From: Mesodorylaimus sp. YZB2_4
Lineage: Eukaryota; Nematoda; Enoplea; Dorylaimida; Dorylaimidae
Assembly: GCA_030248295.1 (NCBI GenBank)
Contig: JASANH010000484.1
Location: 1-64,000, forward strand
Length of the DNA stretch: 64,000 nt
Direction: 5' to 3'
The position numbers and the translations under genes were made by a program. The notes below the pieces were generated by a model. That model ran no database searches. It saw nothing but the letters and a program-made list of their open reading frames with translations, and was not told the DNA's origin. Shown here piece by piece: positions 51,297-64,000 of this stretch. The stretch's first letter is position 1, and the number at the start of each line of letters is the position of its first letter.

Positions 51297-52549
51297 TTAT
51301 TTGCAACAGCCACCAGAACTGGCTTGTCCTTGCTCAGGTTTCGCCAAATCCACTCCTGTTCGACCACTGCCCGATGGACCACCGCCTTGAGACGCATCAC
51401 TTTTAGGAAGTTTCTTGGCTAAAAGAAGTGTTTCGCAAGTTTTCAAAGTGCCGAATATTAAATGAAGATCCAGCTATTTAATCGACATAATCATCAAAGT
51501 CTGAGACTTACCAATGGCTAAAAATATATCGTTGACGTTCATCGCAGTTTTGGCCGATGTTTCCATAAAAAGTAATCCGTTATCTTCCGCGTACGCTTTC
51601 GCTTCCTAAAATTGCAGACAATATATTCGTATTATTTCTGAGAAAAATGCACAAGCTTACTTCAAACTCCACCATCCTCTTATTCGCAAGATCGGCCTTA
51701 TTTCCAGACAGCGCAATAACGATATTGGGACTAGCCTGACGCTGCAGCTCTTTCACCCAGTTCTTGGCTTTTGTGAACGATTCCTGAAATGATTCATGAG
51801 AACCATCAGAAACAGAACAGGAATATTGCATGGTGTAATGATAGCGCAAGGATGAGTCATACTTGCGCAAGTGTAACATGCAGCTTACTATTAGCTTAGC
51901 TTAACTGCTTTAAAAGAGGGAATCATCCGCATTTCATTCCCTATTCTACTGAATCCCACGACGTGGGTGCTGACTCCGTGATGAATGCGGATCCAGTTCG
52001 AGCAAGAATTCCTACACATTTGCGCATTTTTTAACCAGTGATTTAGATTCAAATGTCAATCATGATTTTGCAAAATATATTACGAGAAGTGCCGAAAATT
52101 TTACAAAATATGATTCAGACCAGCTTTTTGTTATCCAGCCAAAAAATTTTAAATTTTCGATAATCCTCTCACGACTTACTTGGTTGGTAATATCGTAGAC
52201 AATAATGGCCGCTTGGGCCCCTCTGTAATACATGGGCGCCAACGAATGATATCTTTCTTGACCAGCTGTATCCCATATTTCGAATTTGACTGTAGTATCG
52301 TCCAGACAAACAGTTTGAGTCAAAAATGCGGCTATAAAATGTAAAAAAGTCGACAAATCTTAAGAAATTTGAATCGCCAGATTTACCGCCTATTGTAGAT
52401 TCTTGATATTCGTGAAATTGGCCTTTAACGAATCGTAAGACTAAGGACGATTTTCCCACAGCCGATTCTCCAAGTAGGACTAATTTGAACTGACATATTC
52501 TATTGGTTGGTGCATTCGGTCGATTAGCGCCACCCGCCCGAGTCGCCAT
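51297..52549 (-). CDS. RAB5: Small GTPase RAB5
   Basis: Minus-strand exons 52549-52387, 52331-52180, 51783-51661, 51605-51512 and 51418-51297 join in frame to 217 aa. P-loop GESAVGKS is at residues ~27-34. Also present are [16 protein letters not shown] (switch I), [20 protein letters not shown] (switch II), NKAD and ETSAK. The tail [10 protein letters not shown] has the paired cysteines that are geranylgeranylated. [20 protein letters not shown] and the switch regions are RAB5-specific. RAB5 controls early endosome fusion and transport. A stop codon (TAA) lies directly before the ATG in frame, which fixes the start. Confidence 0.97.
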
Positions 52550-53518
52550 TTAAGGAATACTGGTCTTTTTGTGATTACCAAGGCAGGCCCAATTACCAAA
52601 TAATCCCAGTTGTTTTAGCCTTTCAGCCAAGTCGTTAAGCGACGGGGTCAAAGTCAACTCGGATTGTGTGGGAATGTCCTGCCCAGTTGAAACCGGATAT
52701 CTGCGGGAGTGTAAAGCAGTGGGTGGGTGGCCAGTGGCCAATGTGTCACTTCATGCGCACACGCTAAGAACCGGGCCCGCAAGGCATAGGAATCAAAGAG
52801 CCTGCACCGGAGTGCACTACAGTAAACCTAGCACCAATCATGATTTCTAGGTATTCTGCCAACCAACGACGGGACGGGAGATTGGCCGGACTGCTTTAGA
52901 AACTTGTTTATATAGTCTGTATGAAGCAACTTTAAGTTCATACACTAATGAGGAATACATTGAAATGAGGTACATAAACATGAACTGATTACCGACCTGG
53001 TGATAAGCTCGTACTTCGCTGAAGTGATGACGAGTACTTTGTGCAACACTCCAAACGAGGCACATACTCTGCAGTGAAATGTGGAATACATACAGGCGAG
53101 AACGCGTCTAGGCAGCAGAAAACATGCTATTATAAACTTGGCACCGTGATAACTCAAGAAGTATTAGTATCAGACTTAGCAAGCATCCAGATACAGTATG
53201 CATTCCAACAAACCGTCAAGGCAGAGAAGATGGGGTTCGGAACGTTCTATTGCGGGCTCCAAACGCCCCTCTCTGGACTTATGGGAGGGTGCAGGTTTGC
53301 GATACTGGGTACCATTACTGCAGACATGTTTGACTGAAATCATTGCAAGAACTTCGTGGACACTACACGATCATTCATGACATGCCCCTGCGGTGTACAG
53401 CAGGCTAGGACAGACGAAGTGATTTTCAGTGGTTAGTCTATAGTGACCCATATTTTGTATTACCCAACCGTCGGTGGCTTTGGGCAATATCAATTGATGA
53501 TGGAGACACGACGCATTG

Positions 53519-54788
53519 TTCTCTGTGCGACAGAGTGTCCACGCGGGCTGATGTGCGTGGGATACTCTGTCAACTTTCGCCACCCTCGTTGGACAGGATC
53601 CTGTCCTGTGTGCTGTAGGATAGGCCGAGGGTGTGCTCCAGGGTGCTCTCCGAGGGTTATGCTCTCCACGGCGGAGCAGACCCTGGCGAGGGTCATGCTC
53701 TGCATGGAAAGAGCAGACCCTGGAGCGAACCTTGGCGAGAAACTTTGTTTTATTGGAATTTTTTGCGTGAAATGTAGCTAGAAGTACCTGAAATGTATTA
53801 TTGCTATTGTGAATTCGAATTTTACTTCATTTTTTGTTTTTAATTTTAGGGAAAGGTTCCGTTTGGGGGGAACAAATCATGAAAAATTTCGCCTGTATGT
53901 AATCGCATCAAACTTCGGAACATTTTTTATTCTCGAAGCGAAAAAAGACAGGTGAGATAGTTTATGAATTCACAAAAGCGTGGTTTTTTTCGTCATTCTG
54001 AGAACTGTTTGCATCCTTTAAGGATTTAGGGGAATTTTTCAGTAGGCCTATCGAAGAAAAGAAAATAATGTAGGAAGGAAGTGATAATCAGTGAAGATTA
54101 ACCGCCCGTTTATGTAAAATTCGAGGACTCACGTAGTCACTTTCTTGCTCTGGGGAAAACAATGATGTGCATTAGTAGTTTCAATTTTACTGATACAGTC
54201 GCTAACTTTTCTAGGTTGTTCATTCATTATGCTCTTTTATAGATCGATGCTTTACAATACGACGAATTACGAAAAGGCGGAATTAGGCCTACAGTAAGCT
54301 TGTCGATTGGAATATTGTAAGACAAAGGTGAGTGTTTTTAATATTAAAAAATGTTCTCGAGACTAAGAGATGACAATTTTTGTTTTAGAACCCGCTTCTG
54401 TTGATCACATTGATGAATCGAACTAGTTTTTCTTTGTTTTATCTGTGTTCGCATTTTGTATTTTGGTCTCCATGATGAATACAACGAAAACGATGTGCCT
54501 GTTGGTCTGAATTTGAATTTGCACATTTTTCGTTTTGTGATTTTTGCTTGCTTGAGTCTCACGAATGGAAAAAGAAGGCAAAAAATGGTAAAACACGAGC
54601 GAAAATCTGAAACTACAGCGGTTACAGTAGCCACTCAGCCGCGCACAGTTCGCGCATTCATATACATGTCTGCTAGGACGCGCGAGAGCGACCCTGGAGC
54701 AGACCCTCAAGGCCGCTCTCAGGGTGGCGAAAGTTGACAGAGTATCCTACGCACATCAGCCCGCGTGGATACTCTGTCGCACAGAGAA
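53519..54788. mobile_element. Non-autonomous DNA transposon with 68-bp inverted repeats and 8-bp target duplication
   Basis: The 1270-bp element begins TTCTCTGTGCGACAGAGTGT and ends with its inverse. 66 of the first 68 bases (53519-53586) pair with the right end. ACGCATTG stands immediately outside both termini (53511-53518 and 54789-54796). Just inside each arm are short repeats of CCCTGG/AGGGT type (for example GAGCAGACCCTGG), like the subterminal repeats of hAT elements. The centre is AT-rich and has no transposase. An 8-bp duplication fits hAT, P or Merlin elements; the terminal bases do not settle which. The rest of the 52550-55274 interval (RAB5 upstream region and eEF2 promoter) shows nothing else I recognise. 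Confidence 0.88.
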
Positions 54789-54796
54789 ACGCATTG

Positions 54797-55274
54797 CACC
54801 TTGGCCCCAGTGGTTGCGTAACAGGTCACGTGATATCCATTTTGCATATTTTTTGTGACCATACAGTGTCCTGCCGTTGTGTAAGTGACCAGAATTAGAG
54901 GTTGTAAAGCTCGAGTGATGATTTTCTATAACTTCACGTTTCATCTTGTGCGATATTGATAATAGATGTCTCTTGGTTGATGGAAAAGCTTGATTTTCTT
55001 CGGTAAAAAAGTTTTCTCTTATATTTCCCGCGCTTCTGAAGCACCTGGAAAGTCAGGTTTGATACAAATTACTTATAGCAAGAGTGAGACAGGACCATTT
55101 CCTCGCCACGCGCATAGCTAGTGTCTGTGTGTGTGGGTGAATGACGTGATTGTCGAGTCTGCCGTTGTGGCGACCGGTTGAATTTTGCTTTTTCTTGTGC
55201 AGTAATTTAGGATTTTTCGCTTTTTTGTTGAAAGAAAGCTAGAAAAGTTACTGGTAATAAACTAAGAAACAAAA
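54797..55274 (+). promoter_or_regulatory. Upstream region of eEF2
   Basis: 478 bp between the transposon and the eEF2 start codon. It ends in pyrimidine-rich sequence (TTTTGCTTTTTCTTGTGCAG at 55183-55202), compatible with a transcription start or a spliced leader exon close to the ATG. No core motif is certain. The transposon insertion defines the left limit of proximal promoter sequence. Confidence 0.35.
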
Positions 55275-59215
<3,941 letters not shown>

Positions 59216-59754
59216 GCGTCGGTTGAACGAGGGAGAAGTGTGAAGGGTTCTTTACGAAGGAAATTGTCGCGATTTTATTGGATGCGGGGTTGGCTACGTG
59301 GGGTTGATAAGGGCGTGTTCATTTGGATTCGTCAGTGTTGGCTTGCGGAGTCAATCGAGGAAAGATCATAGGTGAAAAAAATTATTGACATTGATGATTA
59401 AAAATTGATATCGTGGTTTGGGAGTTGATGTATTCAAAACTGTTAGGTACACAGCACAGAAGAGGACTGCATAGCGGGTGCGGTAGCTCGGGCTAATGGT
59501 TTATAACCAAACAAGTTGTCCTCATTTTACAGTCTATGCGTTACAGGAACAAAAAGAGAAAAAGGGTATTCCTGACCAATACCCTATGGTTAGTCGAGAT
59601 GAAAATCACACAGGTTACCAGAACCAAAAAAAAGGTGCCTAATGAATGAATCTAGATGATTAAAATGGGACAATAAAGATGAACATGGCGAATTTCTTAG
59701 AAACCGGCTGATTACAGAGATGATTTAGAATTAGTGAGCTTACGGGCCGATATC
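59216..59754. other. Convergent 3' region eEF2 / VAP
   Basis: 540 bp shared by two 3' ends on opposite strands. A plus-strand AATAAA lies at about 59673. No gene or repeat family was recognised. Confidence 0.45.
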
Positions 59755-61147
59755 TCAAAACAGCTTGCCAAAAATGAGGCCCAGCAAAAGAGCAACGATA
59801 ACCGCGATGATTACGTGAAGAAACTTGAATTCGGTTGACAGACCACGAATGGCTGTACACGTATCGCCCATCTTTTGCGTGGAAGCAGATGTCGATTCGG
59901 ATCGAGAAATGCGGGCCTGAAAAAAGGAGAATTGATGCTGATCGTCAGATCGAATTTTAGAAAAGGATGCCTTACCCGCAATTGTTCATTTTCTTGTTGC
60001 AGCTGCTCGAGCTTGATTTGCAATCCTTTATTATCAACTTGATAACGCCTCAAATCAGAATCGATGTTACCAGAATTGCCCTGAAAGATAAAAAATACGC
60101 CGACAGAAAACGAAGACAACAAGAAATAACTTACGACTTTTTGAGGAGTTTGTTTCGACGATTTTTCAGTGTTGTTCTGAAACGAAAGCTGTTATCCGCA
60201 CCGCAGGTGTGTGTCTCCCTCCTACTGTAGAGTGCATGTATTTGCCTGGGCGATGAGTAAAATGAGTTATGCTTGGAAACTAGATTATCCCAGACGGGAA
60301 TAAATGACTTACTATTTCTGGTATTTCAAAAAGAACTTTTAGTTTCGAATCCATCAGCTCGTCCGGATTAGCATTCTTCCACTGAAAAAGAAGGTAAATT
60401 AAAACTAGCAGCGGTTTCGACGGAATCTAATGCTTACAATCGTATCCAGTGATGTTTCGCCGTCTGGCACAAAAATAGTCTGAATCATAAATTTGTGTTT
60501 ACTTTTCTCTTCGGCATTGTAATCGAATGGCTGGAGCATAACTAAAATGGAGATGGAGATTCACTTACTCGGAACTCCTGCTTTCACCCCTACGGAATGA
60601 ACTTATGGCTTTTCCAGTAGACTACCTACTTCAGTTTTCTAAATGCAAAAGATGAGTTTTTGGTGAGATAAAAATGAATAAGACCCCTTTTGAAAAATCA
60701 AACTCATAAATGCCGTACCAGCAACATTTACGATGCCTTTCGCAGGAATAAAGCCAGAATTAGGCCGAACGCAATATTGCTTCGGTGCCGTAGTTTTGAC
60801 TTTGAAACAAATCTGTCGATCGGTAGGATTTGCCAATTTTAAATAACTAGTCACCACTTCCGTGAATGGGCCTGAAACACAAAGATAGTCACACAACGGC
60901 CCGTGTGATGTCCTTTTATTTTAGAATGGCGACTAGAACAGTCTCGTTCGGGCCCTTTGGAAAGAAATCCAGAAAAGAGACGGATTCAATTCCACACATC
61001 TATTCCCGACTTATACGCAAAAATAATGAGGCTGGGCCCGCTTGGTGCATCCACGAGTCTGCTACATGAAACTAAATAATGCTTACCCTTGAAAATCAAT
61101 TCATGCGGTGGATCGATTTGCAACACCTGATTCGTTTTGGCCGCCAT
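59755..61147 (-). CDS. VAP: VAMP-associated protein (VAPA/VAPB type)
   Basis: Minus-strand exons 61147-61087, 60871-60719, 60541-60438, 60381-60313, 60176-60135, 60080-59976 and 59916-59755 join in frame to 231 aa. The MSP domain includes [40 protein letters not shown] and [12 protein letters not shown]; the lysines and KTTAP loop that bind FFAT motifs are present. Then come a short linker, a coiled coil ([20 protein letters not shown]) and a C-terminal membrane anchor ([22 protein letters not shown]). Known role: ER tail-anchored protein tethering other membranes and lipid-transfer proteins. The coding length is close to VAPA/B (about 240). Confidence 0.95.
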
Positions 61148-62374
61148 AATTGATCGAGAAATACCTACGACTTCAAAACACTGACAATGAGACGTGTGGA
61201 AGATGATATTGCACTTTGACTAATTTTACGTTGATTAATTCTGCGTTTTCATCGAAGAATGCGCAGGCACCTAACTTCATTATCCTGTTGATGAGCCGGA
61301 AGTTGCTGTGTCTTGTTGCGGATGCAGGTGCACCCAAGGGCGCACACTCTTGTTCTCGATTTAGGTTGTTTTGCTATAAGCAGTCACAGGGTGAATTCAA
61401 ATCTGCCAATCAAAGAGATGCGTATTTTGTGATTGGCTGGAGAGCAAAAAAGAAGAGGGCTGTTTTCGTCATCGCAGGAGCCCTTGAGATATGATAGCAA
61501 TAAAATGTGAGAAGCCATATGGGTTAAATACTTGTGTACCTGTTTTTTGCCGTAGGATGGTACGAACTTTGTTGTTATGGGGGAAGGTCTGCAACTATCC
61601 CGCCCTCAGGGCAGAGAAAAAGAGACATATAGCAATCATAGCAGCCCCGTCGCATAACTGGCTCAAGCTCTCGCTTTCACGTGAGCAAGGCAAGGCTACT
61701 CGCCGTTTAGCTGCCAGTTCGAATGATCTTGAATACAATGCGGACATAGCAATAACTCTTAACGAGACAAGACTGCCTCCCTTTCTTACTTCCTAGTCAT
61801 ATAAAGTGGAAAACATTTTCTTTCTACGTAAGCTATTCCATTTGATTCTTAGGAGACTAGGAACGAGTGAAGTAATGTAGTCGTATGTAAGGAATGAGCG
61901 CCCTTGGAGACCGCATGGGCGACCCCTGAGTGGCATAAATGGTACGCACTTATCGAGCAGGCCGTGTTTGTGGGTGCTTGTTGTAGTTCATGTATGTCAA
62001 GGGCTAGCTGGCTCGAGTCCTTTCATTATCAACAGCAGATAGCTCTCACTTAGGCGCACATCTAGCGAAGCACGTAATCAACAGTAAAGCATGCACTTTG
62101 CATTCATCCAAGTGGTTTCTTAAAATTTAAAGCGTACGAAAATAATACTTATAGGAGAGCTCAGGCTCAGGCTCAGGTACAGTATATGCATAACCACAAC
62201 ATGGCCAGCACACAACACAGCCTCCTAGAAATCTAGAAATGATTACGGCACAGTTTCTGGCTCGACCAGTGATAAATCGATACGACGTAGTCCCTAGTCC
62301 GTAGTAGGAGAAAAGAATTGCTTCAAGCGCACCGTTAATTTAGAAATTTTTAATACTTTTTGTTAGATTTGAAA
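61148..62374. other. Region between globin 3' end and VAP start
   Basis: 1.2 kb containing the VAP promoter and the globin 3' UTR (both genes are on the minus strand). Open stretches at 61216-61494 and 61491-61796 show no known protein. A small tandem GGCTCA repeat lies at 62162-62176. Confidence 0.4.
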
Positions 62375-63400
62375 TCACTGACTCTCGGCCCTGGCCATCC
62401 TCAGAGCTTTTGCCTCGTCGCTCTCTGGCTGATCATCAACGGAGACTGTGACTGACGCGGAGGCGATTTCCTGAGACACATTTACTTTGCTGGCTAATCG
62501 TCTGCGCGGCGAACTTTCTTGCGTGATCCGTTTTTTTGTATTGTCCGACACACTCAGGCCGCCGCCCGCGCCTGCGCTGTGATCTTCTTCATTCTCGGAC
62601 GCTTCAACGCTACCTCCGGATTGCTTGGTTGATAGCTGCTGCATAAAGCACTGTCGCCGGACGGCCGTTTCGTAGCCCTGCCGCATACGATCAACAATGA
62701 ACGAGACTAAAATGGTCCAAGCCCGAATGGTTTCCCTGTGCTTCTTCCAGCCTTCCCACTCGCGGGCCGCCTCGGTCATACACTCGCCGAACACGTCCCA
62801 CATGTCGGCTTTGAATCCATAGTTACGATATGGCGCGTGTTTGGCTCCGTATTCGACACACTTCTTGACGAATGGACGCAAATCGTCCAACTGTTCGATG
62901 GCCATGTCCAGCACTTGGACGAACAAGACGGAATGATGATGAAAGGCTTGCATGGGCGTCAGTCCGAACCCGAACACACCCTCGATCACAGTCACGTGCT
63001 GAAATACTTGCTTGATTTCAGGATTTTTCGAGAACATTCGTCGGAAAATCAGAGTGCCGATACTTCCGGTGCCCTTTTTGTTAATTTTCTGCCAAGCCTC
63101 CCGCAGCAGGGTTTTCTGGTAGGCGCTGAGTTGAATGGGTTGACACGACTCCAGCACGTCGGCTAGGTGGTGCTGCTGCTGCTGCGATTGGCTGGCCGTT
63201 GATGACGATGACGCAATTTCGCCAGTGCCTGCCGTGGCCGTGGCTGTGACGGCAGCCGCCGCCGCCACCACTGCAGCTTCAGCCAAGGCTGGCTGCGCGG
63301 CACTTCTTTGACTTCCATTGCGAGATATTCTAGGCGACGAAGACGTGGTTTTCATGGTCGGCGCTGCGCTGCTGGCTCGATTTGAGTGTTTGTTTCCCAT
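62375..63400 (-). CDS. Globin with N-terminal acylation motif and long extensions
   Basis: A single open frame of 341 aa from the ATG at 63400 (343 aa from 63406). I prefer 63400 because it yields MGNKHSNR, a good N-myristoylation signal. A low-complexity Ala/Ser/Gln region precedes the globin fold (about residues 90-250). The fold has Trp A12 in LREAWQKI, Pro C2 and Phe CD1 in KNPEIKQVF, an HHH at the distal E7 position 21 residues after CD1, and the proximal His F8 in GAKHAPYRNYG. The C-terminal tail (~90 aa) is acidic then basic. Acylated globins (such as globin X) are membrane-bound and thought to act in redox or oxygen sensing. Function here is inferred from family only. No intron is seen in this coding region. 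Confidence 0.9.
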   Translation of the reverse strand: MGNKHSNRASSAAPTMKTTSSSPRISRNGSQRSAAQPALAEAAVVAAAAAVTATATAGTGEIASSSSTASQSQQQQHHLADVLESCQPIQLSAYQKTLLREAWQKINKKGTGSIGTLIFRRMFSKNPEIKQVFQHVTVIEGVFGFGLTPMQAFHHHSVLFVQVLDMAIEQLDDLRPFVKKCVEYGAKHAPYRNYGFKADMWDVFGECMTEAAREWEGWKKHRETIRAWTILVSFIVDRMRQGYETAVRRQCFMQQLSTKQSGGSVEASENEEDHSAGAGGGLSVSDNTKKRITQESSPRRRLASKVNVSQEIASASVTVSVDDQPESDEAKALRMARAESQ

Positions 63401-64000
63401 AAGCATGGAACGGTTGACGTCCGTCGAAATGACGAACGGGCGATCGAAGGAATTGAAAAACGACGGCGACTACGGCGCGCTCGACTTCTCATATACGATA
63501 GCAGGTGTCCGTAATAAAAGATAAGCGAGTTAGCTCGACGGGAGTCGACAAATGGCGCGATTCCCGTCGCAAAGCTCAAGCCCGATGAGGCGACGGCAAC
63601 CTGCTGCTTAGCGTTAAGCTTCGCGCCAGTATTCCCTTATTACTGTTTTGTTCGTTTCCGCTCTCCAGTCTCGGGCCTCCCGTGTTGGAGCCACCAGTCT
63701 TCTAGTCCCGCTCCTCCGCCTTCGCCACTTTCTACCGACCGACGTCGACAACTACGACGAATGTGAGCCAGCGCCGGTTGGTAATATCGATTAAACAATA
63801 GTTTTTGACAGTTTGAAAATGTAGATCTATGTCGCGTTAACGACCAAGACCAGACACCAGAGCCGGCCTAGCAAGGACGACTGGTCGGCGTAGCTTCTAT
63901 TCACCACTCGCATCGACTCACCGTCCCGCGGCCAACGATACGCGTTCGAGGAATCGGTGATAGAAGACTTTCTCGCCGGCAGCCAGGTGTTAACACTAGA
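63401..64000. other. Upstream region of the globin gene
   Basis: GC-balanced sequence to the window edge, holding the globin 5' UTR and promoter. There are no repeats of the window's families and no coding feature. Confidence 0.4.

Noticed and set aside
52550..52741. 63-codon open stretch on the minus strand ending directly at the RAB5 ATG
   Set aside because: It has no proper ATG start and no homology; treated as 5' UTR with an in-frame stop before RAB5.
54344..54710. Minus-strand open frames inside the 53.5-kb transposon as a transposase
   Set aside because: Short, overlapping, no catalytic or zinc-finger motifs; the element appears non-autonomous.

Overview
This is nuclear DNA of a multicellular animal. 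Every recognisable gene is a conserved eukaryotic or metazoan single-copy gene split by GT-AG introns, and a Frizzled receptor is present. The translated eEF2 looks most like ecdysozoan (nematode/arthropod-type) eEF2 by eye: it lacks the vertebrate insert and ends in a nematode-like C-terminal region. I would therefore guess an ecdysozoan invertebrate, but the phylum is not established here. Introns are of two kinds: about 43-70 bp, or a few hundred bp to 4 kb and filled with interspersed repeats. Acceptors are almost always TTTTAG or TTTCAG.

Layout, left to right. 1-2.9 kb: a large inverted repeat whose right arm includes the end of an exon. 1.35-4.17 kb (+): unrecognised RS-rich/coiled-coil gene with a frame break. 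5.49-7.81 (+): CHTOP. 8.21-9.13 (+): Tctex-type dynein light chain. 9.39-11.01 (-): mitochondrial ribosomal protein bL9m. 11.82-16.63 (+): SLC35F1/F2-type transporter. 16.95-23.49 (+): NOP58, hosting an intronic C/D snoRNA. 26.58-29.44 (+): CTDSPL2 phosphatase. 31.16-37.28 (+): GMPPA. 37.75-39.99 (+): Frizzled of the 1/2/7 class. 40-47.5: gene-free, repeat-rich. 47.50-50.27 (-): UBE2E. 51.30-52.55 (-): RAB5. 53.5-54.8: a complete non-autonomous DNA transposon with 8-bp target duplications. 55.28-59.22 (+): eEF2. 59.76-61.15 (-): VAP. 62.38-63.40 (-): a globin with an N-terminal acylation motif.

The genes are mostly housekeeping and do not form one pathway. Themes recur: RNP and translation (CHTOP, NOP58, bL9m, eEF2), and membrane traffic or glycosylation (RAB5, VAP, dynein light chain, GMPPA). 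The best hidden signal is in NOP58 intron 4. It contains a C/D-box snoRNA whose 14-nt guide is perfectly complementary to a universally conserved 18S rRNA segment. The pre-mRNA of a core C/D snoRNP protein thus carries a C/D snoRNA. A weaker C/D candidate lies in an eEF2 intron.

The spacer DNA is dominated by small mobile elements. These are at least two DNA-element families with 8-bp target duplications, a TA-flanked pogo/Tigger-like MITE, two tRNA-headed SINE-like families and several unassigned repeats. Exon coordinates come from reading splice sites and checking that reading frames join.
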